Assembly (NCBI RefSeq): GCF_000430785.1
Contig: NZ_AUMR01000042.1
Span: forward strand, 1 to 59,238
Direction: 5' to 3'
DNA from: Ectobacillus panaciterrae DSM 19096
GTDB taxonomy: Bacteria; Bacillota; Bacilli; Bacillales; Bacillaceae_G
DNA: 59,238 nucleotides
Position numbers and translations under genes: made by a program. Positions 17,785 through 25,826 of this stretch are shown here, piece by piece. Position 1 is the first letter of the stretch. The number at the start of each line of letters is the position of its first letter. The notes beneath the pieces are model-generated. The model ran no database searches. It was not told where the DNA came from and saw only the letters and a list, made by a program, of their open reading frames with translations.

Positions 17785-18215
17785 ATAAAGAGGTGCGTAA
17801 ATTGGAAAGCTGCTATTCAATATATCTGGATCTTTCCAAGCAGATAATTTTGACCACTTCTCTTAAGAATGTTAAGGCCATACGGACAGCCGGGTCAAAT
17901 GCCGATTGGCAACTTTAGTTGCCTTATTGATTGAGTTAAAAGCTCAAATTTTATAAGTTGGTTACTTTACAACCAGTGCATGTGCACATCAACTTGTGAA
18001 ACGGTCAATAAGAGTGGTAAAAGTACTTATTTGCTATATAGACTCTGATCCTTTTATGATATATTCCGAATATTAAAGAGCCTTCTTACAAAAGCCCCAG
18101 TGTATACAAATTGCTTTTGTTATGGAGTTACCTATGCTTTTTTAATATTGATGATTATATCTAAAGCAAGTGTGATGCGCGGTTATGCGTTTTTGCACTT
18201 GCTTTTTTGTTTTGA
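17785..18215 (+). ncRNA. Candidate structured leader RNA upstream of the carboxynorspermidine genes
   Basis: About 730 bp separate att-E from the first gene with no open frame. Visible elements: AAGAGGTG with CACTTCTCTT as an outer stem (about 17789-17870); inside it TTGGAAAG/CTTTCCAA; an alternative ATCTG/CAGAT hairpin; GGCAACT/AGTTGCC near 17916-17932; CAAAAGC/GCTTTTG near 18090-18117; then the terminator at 18163-18214. The layout suggests a riboswitch or attenuator. It starts AGAGGTGCG like a lysine riboswitch, but the other conserved lysine-box parts are missing. Confidence 0.45.
18163..18214 (+). terminator. Leader terminator before the carboxynorspermidine operon
   Basis: AAAGCAAGTG and CACTTGCTTT pair, followed by TTTTGTTTT. 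It precedes the gene start by 120 bp. A second GCAAGTG at about 18250 could pair with the same CACTTGC, giving mutually exclusive structures. Confidence 0.75.
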
Positions 18216-18333
18216 GGAGCTATAACAGTCATCCTTTTCTACAAAAAATCGCAAGTGCCAGATACTCCGCTAGTTGGGCTGTTACGGAATTCCTTTTATT
18301 TTTCAAAACTTTATATAGTTAGGAGCTAGAAGA

Positions 18334-19572
18334 ATGGGAAAAGCACTTATTATAGGTTGTGGTGGAGTGGCATCAGTAGCTATCCACAAATGTGTTCAAA
18401 ACAGTGATGTATTTGAAGAGATTTGTATCGCAAGCCGTACAAAATCTAAATGTGATGAGTTAAAAGCCAAATTAGATGGCGGCAAAACGAAAATTACCAC
18501 TGCACAAGTGGATGCAAATAATGTTGATGAGCTAATCGCTTTAATTGAAGAAGTAAAACCAGATATCGTCATGAACTTAGCATTACCATACCAGGATTTA
18601 ACCATCATGGAGGCTTGTCTTGCAACCAAAACACATTACTTGGATACAGCAAATTATGAGCCGGAAGATACAGCAAAATTTGAATACAAATGGCAGTGGG
18701 AATACCGCGAGCGTTTCGAAAAAGCTGGAATTACAGCTCTTTTAGGCAGCGGCTTTGACCCAGGTGTAACAGGTGTATTTTCTGCTTATGCACTAAAACA
18801 TCACTTTGATGAAATTGAATACATCGACATTCTTGACTGTAATGGCGGGGATCATGGATATCCTTTCGCAACGAATTTCAACCCTGAAATCAATATACGT
18901 GAAGTTTCTGCAAACGGAAGATATTGGGAAAATGGTGAATGGATCGAAACGGAACCAATGGAAATCAAACGCGGCTATAACTTCCCTGAAGTTGGCGAGA
19001 AGGATATGTATTTGCTTTACCATGAAGAGCTTGAATCTCTTGCTGTAAACATCCCAGGACTTAAGCGTATCCGTTTCTTCATGACATTCGGCGAAAGTTA
19101 CCTTACTCACCTAAAGGCCCTTGAAAATGTAGGAATGACTTCCATTGAACCAATTGAGTTCGAAGGAAAACAAATCATTCCACTTCAGTTCTTAAAGGCT
19201 GTATTACCGGATCCAGCAACGCTAGGACCACGTACAGTTGGAAAAACAAACATTGGTTGTATCTTCAAAGGGAAAAAAGACGGCAAAGATAAAACATACT
19301 ATGTATACAATGTTTGTGACCACCAAGAATGCTACACAGAAGTTGGTTCTCAAGCCATCTCTTATACAACAGGTGTTCCTGCCATGATTGGAGCAGCTAT
19401 GATTCTGACTGGAAAGTGGAACAAACCGGGCGTATACAATATTGAAGAATTTGATCCAGATCCATTCATGGAAGCGTTGAACAAATGGGGACTTCCATGG
19501 GTAGAAGACTTTAATCCAGTGCTTGTTAATGATGAGCCTGCAAAAACAAAAGAATCGGAGCTAGTTCGTTAA
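18334..19572 (+). CDS. Carboxynorspermidine synthase (carboxy(nor)spermidine dehydrogenase)
   Basis: 412 aa of the saccharopine-dehydrogenase/Lys1 superfamily. The Rossmann start GKALIIGCGGVASVAIHKC (2-20) binds NADPH, and SGFDPGVTGVFSAYALKHHF, NGGDHGYPFATNFNPEINIR-type segments are typical of the carboxynorspermidine dehydrogenase group. By family it condenses a diamine (putrescine or diaminopropane) with aspartate semialdehyde. ATG 7 bp after TAGGAGC. Followed 1 bp later by the decarboxylase gene. Base composition is nearer to core genes than in the other att-bounded modules. Confidence 0.88.
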   Translation: MGKALIIGCGGVASVAIHKCVQNSDVFEEICIASRTKSKCDELKAKLDGGKTKITTAQVDANNVDELIALIEEVKPDIVMNLALPYQDLTIMEACLATKTHYLDTANYEPEDTAKFEYKWQWEYRERFEKAGITALLGSGFDPGVTGVFSAYALKHHFDEIEYIDILDCNGGDHGYPFATNFNPEINIREVSANGRYWENGEWIETEPMEIKRGYNFPEVGEKDMYLLYHEELESLAVNIPGLKRIRFFMTFGESYLTHLKALENVGMTSIEPIEFEGKQIIPLQFLKAVLPDPATLGPRTVGKTNIGCIFKGKKDGKDKTYYVYNVCDHQECYTEVGSQAISYTTGVPAMIGAAMILTGKWNKPGVYNIEEFDPDPFMEALNKWGLPWVEDFNPVLVNDEPAKTKESELVR

Positions 19573-19573
19573 A

Positions 19574-20701
19574 ATGCGGTTTGAAGAATTACCAACACCT
19601 TGTTACGTAGTCGATGAAGACCTCGTCGAAAAAAATCTAAAAATCCTGAATGGCGTCATGCAGCGTACAGGAGCAAAGATTGTGTTGGCACAAAAAGCTT
19701 TTTCTATGACAACAATGTATCCCCTGATTGGAAAATATTTAAGTGGCACAACAGCGAGTGGCTTATTCGAAGCTCGCCTGGGTTACGAGGAAATGGGCAA
19801 AGAAAATCATGTCTTTGCCCCTGCCTATCGTGAAGACGAAATCGACGAAATTATATCCATTTGCGATCATATTATCTTTAATTCCTTCTCACAGTTGGAA
19901 AAATTCAAAGATAAAGCTCTTCAAGCTGGTAGGAAAGTGGGCTTGCGCATCAACCCTGAATGCTCTACACAAGTTGGACATGAAATCTATGATCCATGTT
20001 CACTAGGTTCCAGATTCGGTGCAAAACAGGAAGATATTCGTCCGGATTTGCTTGAAGGTGTCTCAGGACTGCACTTCCATACCCTTTGCCAGCAAAACTC
20101 AGACGATTTAGAGACAACTCTAAATGCAGTGGAAGAAAAGTTTGGACAATGGCTGCCACAAATGGAATGGATCAACTTTGGCGGTGGTCACCATATCACA
20201 AGAGAAGATTATGATATCCCAACACTAGAAGCTTGTATTAAGAGAATGCAGGATAAATACGGTTTAGAAGTATACCTTGAACCAGGAGAAGCCATTGCGC
20301 TCAATGCAGGCTATCTGATCACATCTGTACTTGATATCCATAAAAACGGAATCGAGATTGCCATTCTTGACACCTCAGCAACTTGTCATATGCCCGATGT
20401 ATTGGAAATGCCATATCGTCCACCTCTTTTTGGTTCAGGCGAAACTGGCGAGAAGCCATTTACATATCGACTTGGCGGGCAAACCTGCCTTACAGGCGAT
20501 GTAATAGGAGATTATTCTTTCGATCAGCCATTAAAGAGCGGCGACAGGTTAGTTTTTGGGGATATGGCGATTTACTCAATGGTGAAAACCAACACATTCA
20601 ACGGCATGCCATTGCCAGCCATTGCAGTACGAGATAAAGATGGTGATTGTCAAGTCGTGCGCGAATTTAGCTATCAAGATTTTAAGATGAGACTAGCTTA
20701 A
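19574..20701 (+). CDS. nspC: Carboxynorspermidine decarboxylase NspC
   Basis: 375 aa, PLP-dependent fold III (alanine-racemase/diaminopimelate-decarboxylase type). The PLP lysine is K41 in VLAQKAF; GVSGLHFHTLCQQNSDDLE, NFGGGHHITREDYD and EPGEA are phosphate-binding and active-site segments; DTSATCHMPDVLEMPYRP is characteristic of the group. It decarboxylates carboxynorspermidine or carboxyspermidine to the triamine. One bp after the dehydrogenase stop, with GGAGCT as ribosome site. Together they make the SpeE-independent polyamine route. Confidence 0.92.
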   Translation: MRFEELPTPCYVVDEDLVEKNLKILNGVMQRTGAKIVLAQKAFSMTTMYPLIGKYLSGTTASGLFEARLGYEEMGKENHVFAPAYREDEIDEIISICDHIIFNSFSQLEKFKDKALQAGRKVGLRINPECSTQVGHEIYDPCSLGSRFGAKQEDIRPDLLEGVSGLHFHTLCQQNSDDLETTLNAVEEKFGQWLPQMEWINFGGGHHITREDYDIPTLEACIKRMQDKYGLEVYLEPGEAIALNAGYLITSVLDIHKNGIEIAILDTSATCHMPDVLEMPYRPPLFGSGETGEKPFTYRLGGQTCLTGDVIGDYSFDQPLKSGDRLVFGDMAIYSMVKTNTFNGMPLPAIAVRDKDGDCQVVREFSYQDFKMRLA

Positions 20702-20755
20702 AAGAGTTGTAACGATTTTTTCTAACGCTTTTATATCATCTATAAAACTACAACC

Positions 20756-20784
20756 CAGCAGCTATTTGCTGCTGGATTTTTTCT
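20756..20784 (+). terminator. Terminator of the carboxynorspermidine operon
   Basis: CCAGCAGC and GCTGCTGG pair around TATTT and are followed by ATTTTTT. It is 55 bp after nspC. Confidence 0.9.
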
Positions 20785-20810
20785 AAATATTTCAGTTACT
20801 AAAAAACCTC

Positions 20811-20830
20811 ATTTACTTATGATACGGTTC
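20811..20830 (-). other. Chromosomal att site at the rlmH 3' end (reference copy F)
   Basis: The last five codons and stop of rlmH (EPYHK-stop). It is the reference for the five non-coding copies A-E to its left. In staphylococci the equivalent rlmH codons form the integration site of SCC elements. Confidence 0.75.
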
Positions 20831-21292
20831 CCCCCGATTAATCCGAAACGCCCGATACACCTGCTCCAGTAAAATCAATCGCATTAGCTGATGTGGAAAC
20901 GTCATTTTTGAGAAGGAAAGAGCATCATTAGCGCGTTTCATCACCTGACTGCTCAACCCGAGCGAGCCACCAATAATAAATGCTACCTTGCTCTTTCCAT
21001 ATGTAGCAAGCCGATCCATATCCTTCGCAAGGTCCTCAGAAGATTTCATTTTCCCTTCAATCGCTAACGCAATAACGTGTGTATCATCTGAAATTTTTTC
21101 AAGAATACGGCTTCCTTCTTTTTCTTTGACGATTTCCATGTCAGCTTCGCTTAAATTTTCTGGTGCTTTTTCGTCTGGCAGCTCTATAATTTCTACCTTT
21201 GCATAGGAAGATAATCTTTTTAAATACTCATCAATTCCTTGTTTTAAGTATTTTTCCTTCAACTTGCCAATTGTTATAATCGTGATATTCAC
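20813..21292 (-). CDS. rlmH: 23S rRNA pseudouridine-1915 N3-methyltransferase RlmH
   Basis: 159 aa, full length. SPOUT methyltransferase with the knot segment [20 protein letters not shown] and the C-terminal tail [19 protein letters not shown]. It modifies the decoding-centre side of 70S ribosomes. The 3' end doubles as a probable integration site, and the reading frame is intact. Confidence 0.97.
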   Translation of the reverse strand: MNITIITIGKLKEKYLKQGIDEYLKRLSSYAKVEIIELPDEKAPENLSEADMEIVKEKEGSRILEKISDDTHVIALAIEGKMKSSEDLAKDMDRLATYGKSKVAFIIGGSLGLSSQVMKRANDALSFSKMTFPHQLMRLILLEQVYRAFRINRGEPYHK

Positions 21293-21317
21293 AAATATTC
21301 CTCACTTTACAAACATC

Positions 21318-21478
21318 TTATCCACAGAAGTTATCAACATATCCACAACCGTCATCCACATCTTGTATCAGAATCTGCGTTCGATACAACATATATCGCT
21401 TTATTTTGACAATATTCGCATGTTTCTAAAGAGTTATCCACATTGTGTATAACCGGCGGCGTTTCAAACTCATCCACA
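21318..21478. promoter_or_regulatory. DnaA-box cluster
   Basis: Two perfect TTATCCACA boxes (21318-21326, 21434-21442) and three one-mismatch boxes (21339-21347, 21352-21360, 21470-21478), all on the plus strand, within about 160 bp. The cluster spans the rlmH upstream gap and most of the small CxxH gene. Confidence 0.75.
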
Positions 21479-21528
21479 ATAATATCCAATGCAAGTTCTA
21501 CATGCTCAAGACAGCATAAAATGTTCAT
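21352..21528 (-). CDS. CxxH/CxxC protein, BA_5709 family
   Basis: 58 aa: starts MNILCCLEHVELALDIIVDE, with CLEH (CxxH) near the start and CEYC (CxxC) at about 37-40. These four residues can bind a metal, and the protein matches the Bacillus family named for BA_5709, which sits next to rlmH. ATG follows GAGGTG by 5 bp. Function unknown. Short enough to be missed by length filters. Its coding sequence carries several DnaA boxes. Confidence 0.88.
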   Translation of the reverse strand: MNILCCLEHVELALDIIVDEFETPPVIHNVDNSLETCEYCQNKAIYVVSNADSDTRCG

Positions 21529-21586
21529 TGTATCACCTCAAATATATTTTCTGATATACATACTTTTTATCTGCTGATTATCATAA

Positions 21587-21614
21587 GAAAACAGGAGAGA
21601 AGACTCTCCTGTTT
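21587..21614 (-). terminator. Terminator of htrC
   Basis: AAACAGGAGAG and CTCTCCTGTTT pair around a 4-nt loop, 5 bp after the htrC stop. Confidence 0.8.
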
Positions 21615-21618
21615 ATCA

Positions 21619-22806
21619 TTAACCTTCACCAAGTGTCGCGGTTGTTGCTTCTTTCTTCGTTCCGCGATAAAAACCTATCTTCATTTTATCACCGATTTTC
21701 TTTTTGTACAGGATTGTACGGAATTCAATAATATCACGCACTGGCTTCCCGTCCACTTCAACAATGACGTCATATTCTCTCAGTCCTACTTGGGCAGCTG
21801 GAGAAGGGCTTTTTACATCCAGTATGCAAACGCCGTCAACTACATTTGGCGGCAGCTTGAGCGTTTTGTCAAAGTAGTAACTCGGAATTTCGTTGAGTGA
21901 ACGAAGCTCCACACCTAAGTATGGGCGTTTTACTTTTCCTGTTTTCTCAAGTTCATCAATGACTGGAATCGCCCTTGTAATAGGAATTGCAAGGCCAATT
22001 CCTTGTACGTCTTTCGCAGAAATCTTCATGGAGTTGATTCCGACCAATTGCCCCGCTCCATTGACAAGTGCTCCTCCGCTGTTTCCAGGGTTAATGGCCG
22101 CATCCGTCTGCAGCACCTCCACTTGCCAATCATAGTGCTTGTCATTGTCTAAGTCCACTGGTACGATACGCTCAGTGGCAGAGATAATTCCTTGTGTAAC
22201 AGTTCCAGAGAACTCGAGCCCGAGCGGGTTCCCAATTGCAATAACAGGCTCACCGCGCTTCACTGTATTGCTGTCACCGACTTCAATAACCTTCGGCGCA
22301 AATTTTTCATCGATCTGCAGCACTGCCAAATCCATGACCTTGTCTCCCCCCAATATTTGAGCAGGGACTTTCTTTCCATTGGTTAGGCTGACCTCAATTC
22401 GGTTGGCACCTTCGATGACATGATAATTTGTAACAATATTTGCTTTGCCATTGCCCTTTTTATAGATGACACCCGATCCTGTTCCTGCCTCTGCATCCGC
22501 TTCAGAAAAGCTGTCGCGCTGGATGTTGATAACTCCGACAACCGCATCGGATGCCTTATCTACAGCACTGATAAAACCGGAACGAACATCCACATTCACA
22601 ATTTCTTGCTTTGCAGGAGCCGCATAGTTGCGTGTTTCGCTTGCTTCTGTTTTTCCTTCCTCCTGAATCCAGCCAAGCTTGGAGAAGGTAGGTACAGCAA
22701 ATGCAAACAAAGTAGCTCCCACAACAGCGCCGGCCACACCGGAAATTACTACCTTTTTATTAACTTTTCTGTTTCTTTTATACTCGTTATCATCATAGAA
22801 ACCCAT
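21619..22806 (-). CDS. htrC: HtrA-type membrane serine protease HtrC (YyxA)
   Basis: 395 aa. A cytosolic N-terminus with a TM anchor (about 18-40), a trypsin-like domain with the triad in TNYHVIEG (His), MDLAVLQID (Asp) and PGNSGGALVN (Ser), and one C-terminal PDZ domain (about 290-385). It degrades misfolded proteins at the outer membrane face. Last gene of the WalRK cluster, 60 bp after walJ. The gene order matches B. subtilis walRK-yycHI-walJ-yyxA. Confidence 0.95.
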   Translation of the reverse strand: MGFYDDNEYKRNRKVNKKVVISGVAGAVVGATLFAFAVPTFSKLGWIQEEGKTEASETRNYAAPAKQEIVNVDVRSGFISAVDKASDAVVGVINIQRDSFSEADAEAGTGSGVIYKKGNGKANIVTNYHVIEGANRIEVSLTNGKKVPAQILGGDKVMDLAVLQIDEKFAPKVIEVGDSNTVKRGEPVIAIGNPLGLEFSGTVTQGIISATERIVPVDLDNDKHYDWQVEVLQTDAAINPGNSGGALVNGAGQLVGINSMKISAKDVQGIGLAIPITRAIPVIDELEKTGKVKRPYLGVELRSLNEIPSYYFDKTLKLPPNVVDGVCILDVKSPSPAAQVGLREYDVIVEVDGKPVRDIIEFRTILYKKKIGDKMKIGFYRGTKKEATTATLGEG

Positions 22807-22865
22807 ATACGTTCACCTGTCCTTTTGGAAAACATCTCTCTTGTATTGTTCGCCAAAAGGATAAA

Positions 22866-23660
22866 TTATACGTATTGAATTTTCGTCGGTATTTTCGGAT
22901 CCGTATCATGAATAAGAAATGCTTGTCCGACAGGCATTCCTTTGCTTTCCAATACTTGCGATACTGACATATTCGCCAGTTCCTTCATATTGTTATCCTG
23001 GCTTAAATGCGCCAAATAAATATGCTTTGTATTGTCTGTAATCACATCTGTCATAGCGAGAGCGGCGTCTTCATTAGAAACGTGCCCCACATCGCTTAAA
23101 ATTCTTCGTTTTACACTCCACGGGTAGCGGCCCATGCGAAGCATATCTACATCATGATTGCTTTCAAAAATAAAGACGTCAGCTCCCTTAATAACACCTT
23201 TCATTCGGTCGCTTACATAACCCGTATCTGTGATGATAGCTAACTTCTTGCCCTCATGATGAAATACGTAAAACATCGGCTCCGCAGCATCATGAGAAAC
23301 ACCAAAGGATTCTACATCAATATCCCCAAATGTTTTCACAGTTCCGGCAGGGAATATAAATTTTTGATCGGTTGAAACATTGCCGATAAGCGGCTCCATT
23401 GCTCTCCATGTTTTTTCATTCGCATAAATCGGGAGCTTGTATTTGCGAGCCAGAACACCCAATCCTTTAATATGGTCGCTATGCTCATGCGTCACTAAAA
23501 TGCCAGATAGATCTTGCAGATTCGCTCCGACTTGCTGAAAAAGGGCTTCCGCGTTTTTCCCGCTAAGCCCTGCATCCACCAATAGCTTCTGCTTGTCTGT
23601 CCCTACGTACAGCATGTTTCCCGTACTTCCGCTGGCAAGTATACTGAAATGTAAACTCAT
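22866..23660 (-). CDS. walJ: Metallo-beta-lactamase-fold hydrolase WalJ (YycJ)
   Basis: 264 aa. The metal site HEHSDH ([11 protein letters not shown]) is near residue 58, with further ligands around GVSHDA, TDTGY and LAHLS. This is the YycJ/WalJ branch, a 5'-3' exonuclease implicated in mismatch repair and in coordinating wall metabolism with replication. 14 bp after yycI in the walR operon. Confidence 0.95.
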   Translation of the reverse strand: MSLHFSILASGSTGNMLYVGTDKQKLLVDAGLSGKNAEALFQQVGANLQDLSGILVTHEHSDHIKGLGVLARKYKLPIYANEKTWRAMEPLIGNVSTDQKFIFPAGTVKTFGDIDVESFGVSHDAAEPMFYVFHHEGKKLAIITDTGYVSDRMKGVIKGADVFIFESNHDVDMLRMGRYPWSVKRRILSDVGHVSNEDAALAMTDVITDNTKHIYLAHLSQDNNMKELANMSVSQVLESKGMPVGQAFLIHDTDPKIPTKIQYV

Positions 23661-23674
23661 CTTTTTTCACTCCA

Positions 23675-24469
23675 TTACTTGTTATCCTTGCCAATCTTGA
23701 TAAATTGTCCTTCTATCGCATTGACATAATAATCATCTTTTCCATTTACGACAAAATGCCATGTCGGCGCAATAACTTGTGCCCCTGATGACGGAATAAC
23801 AATGGCATAGTAGCCCATTTCTACCTTTGTTATCCGGCTTCCCGGCTTAATTTCATTCTTTAGATACAATGTTTCCAATGCTTTTACAGATGTAACAATA
23901 TCTTGCTCCTTATTGCGCCCGCCCATCTCTGAAACAGCTGTCAGCATGGTTTGTGTATAAGAAGTAATTTCATTCTTATCGTTGAAGTTTGCAATAAGCA
24001 TTGCATAATCATTAAGAAAAATATTCTTATTTTTATATTGCTGGAAGAAATAAATCTTTTTCTCTTTCTCGTCTGTTTTCCAATACTTATATTTTGATCC
24101 TTCAAAAATATAAGTTCGTAAAAATTCTTCAAAAAAATAACCCTTGTCGCTTTTCGGAATCAACAAAGGGTCCTTGAGCTTGCTTGTAATCGTATTGCTG
24201 TTTTCTAAAGAAGCGGTTTGATTTTTGAGGGAGTGAATTTCCTCTTCCTTAAATACTTTGCTTTTTCCTGTAATATAAGCTTCTCTTGTCGGTTCTTTCG
24301 GCAGGTCTACATACGTGATTTTATCTTCTGCCAAGCGGTCTTCGAGCGGTGTGACCGCCATAGGCTCAAGCTGATTGCTGTTACGCTTTTGAATAGTCTG
24401 GAAAACAAGGAAGAGATCCAGGATTAAGAACGTAATGATAAAGATATTCTTAATTTTACTCCAATCCAA
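23675..24469 (-). CDS. yycI: WalK-regulating membrane protein YycI
   Basis: 264 aa. A single N-terminal TM (about 7-25: IFIITFLILDLFLVFQTI) and a large extracytoplasmic YycI domain. In B. subtilis it forms a membrane complex with YycH that restrains WalK. Its start overlaps the yycH stop by 14 bp, which suggests balanced synthesis of the pair. Confidence 0.95.
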   Translation of the reverse strand: MDWSKIKNIFIITFLILDLFLVFQTIQKRNSNQLEPMAVTPLEDRLAEDKITYVDLPKEPTREAYITGKSKVFKEEEIHSLKNQTASLENSNTITSKLKDPLLIPKSDKGYFFEEFLRTYIFEGSKYKYWKTDEKEKKIYFFQQYKNKNIFLNDYAMLIANFNDKNEITSYTQTMLTAVSEMGGRNKEQDIVTSVKALETLYLKNEIKPGSRITKVEMGYYAIVIPSSGAQVIAPTWHFVVNGKDDYYVNAIEGQFIKIGKDNK

Positions 24470-25826
24470 TAAGATCCCCTCCTTTTACTGTATCCCAAGA
24501 AATCTTTTTATAAAGCTGACCGTTCTTAGCGGATTCATATGAAATAAACCAAATTGGCTTTAGCTTAATCACATTAATTTTCCCGCCGCTCATCCCGACT
24601 TCCGGAACCATTTCATATCCAAAATCGATGCTCTTAATATTTTTCATATCTGCATTCGGCATCTTTTCCAATAAAGCTATAACTGCTCGCCCGGACGGAA
24701 GCTTGGTGCTTTCTTCTTCCTCTCCTTTTAGGAGCAGCTTAAATAGAGGACGCTTGTAGGTGCTAAGTTCTTCAACACCCCACGTTTGCTTTAACGAAGC
24801 CATTTCTTTTTCACTAAAAACAGGATAGCTATTATCCGCGTAAAGACGGAAGACCGTTTCTCCTTTTTTAGGGCTTACATAATGAAAACGATAGGAATCT
24901 GTCCATCCGCCGTGGCTATTGATGGAATTGATGCTTCTTTGCACAAGCAAGCCGGCTGTTACATATTCATTGCTCGAAACTGAGGAATTTTCATAATTCA
25001 ACATCTGGGTCCCTTTATTGACTTGCAGCAGACGTGTGCCATCCGTATATGTTTCTTCAGTTTCTGTCTCATCTTTTTTTACATAGCGAGGATCTGTAAA
25101 CAGGGCGTTTTTGAACATTTCCTCCGGTAGCTCGCTTGTTACATACGGTATACTTGGGAGTGCAACCTCTGCTTCCGGCAAGAAAACGGCACGTGCATCA
25201 TCAAGCCGATACATGAAGTAGTCTTTTCCGCCTTTTGCCGTAAATTGATTTCGTATATTTTCCAATTGCTTTAGTTTATAGCCTTTTAGCGTCATTTCAT
25301 ATATTTTTCTCTTATCATACGAAATGAAATATGTTTTAATGGCGTCATCATGACTTATACCCGGATCAAAATTAATAACAATACGATCAAAGCTATAGTT
25401 GCTTAAGCCTTTATCTTTAATAGAAAAAACACTTTTCATTGCATCAAATGGGATATCTGTAGTGAACTCAAGCTCTGTTTTGTTGTCGCCATGAACAAAG
25501 GAGAGAAATTCTTTTATGGAAACTTTATAAGATACATCTTTAAAGTCATGAAACTCTCCTTGCTCCAACGCTTTATACATATCATTAATATACACGTTTT
25601 GTTCACTCGCTATATGAGCATTCCCTTTATGAACAATCATGCGTGAGGGAAATATTAAATCAGATACTTCTTTCTTTGCTATAACAGCGTCATCCTGCAC
25701 ATACTTTTGCTGTTGAAATGAATTAGAAGCGGGCTGTGACGTCCATAGGCTATAGGATAAAAATAAGCTGATGGCAACTAGATTGATGAGTAAAATGGTT
25801 TTAAAGTTTTCCATGTTCATTCCCAA
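24456..25826 (-). CDS. yycH: WalK-regulating membrane protein YycH
   Basis: 456 aa. One TM at the N-terminus (about 7-26) and a long extracytoplasmic domain. It partners YycI in modulating WalK activity. Its start overlaps the end of walK by 10 bp. Confidence 0.95.
   Translation of the reverse strand: MGMNMENFKTILLINLVAISLFLSYSLWTSQPASNSFQQQKYVQDDAVIAKKEVSDLIFPSRMIVHKGNAHIASEQNVYINDMYKALEQGEFHDFKDVSYKVSIKEFLSFVHGDNKTELEFTTDIPFDAMKSVFSIKDKGLSNYSFDRIVINFDPGISHDDAIKTYFISYDKRKIYEMTLKGYKLKQLENIRNQFTAKGGKDYFMYRLDDARAVFLPEAEVALPSIPYVTSELPEEMFKNALFTDPRYVKKDETETEETYTDGTRLLQVNKGTQMLNYENSSVSSNEYVTAGLLVQRSINSINSHGGWTDSYRFHYVSPKKGETVFRLYADNSYPVFSEKEMASLKQTWGVEELSTYKRPLFKLLLKGEEEESTKLPSGRAVIALLEKMPNADMKNIKSIDFGYEMVPEVGMSGGKINVIKLKPIWFISYESAKNGQLYKKISWDTVKGGDLIGLE

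Noticed and set aside
17785-17950. Lysine riboswitch before the polyamine genes
   Set aside because: Only the first AGAGGTGCG resembles the L-box. The AGAGUA-type motif, the GCCGAAG block and the GGGCTGTC end are not present in order, so I report it only as an unassigned leader.
9232-20830. Active SCC element with recombinase
   Set aside because: I found no ccr-like large serine recombinase in any frame of the window, so activity cannot be claimed.
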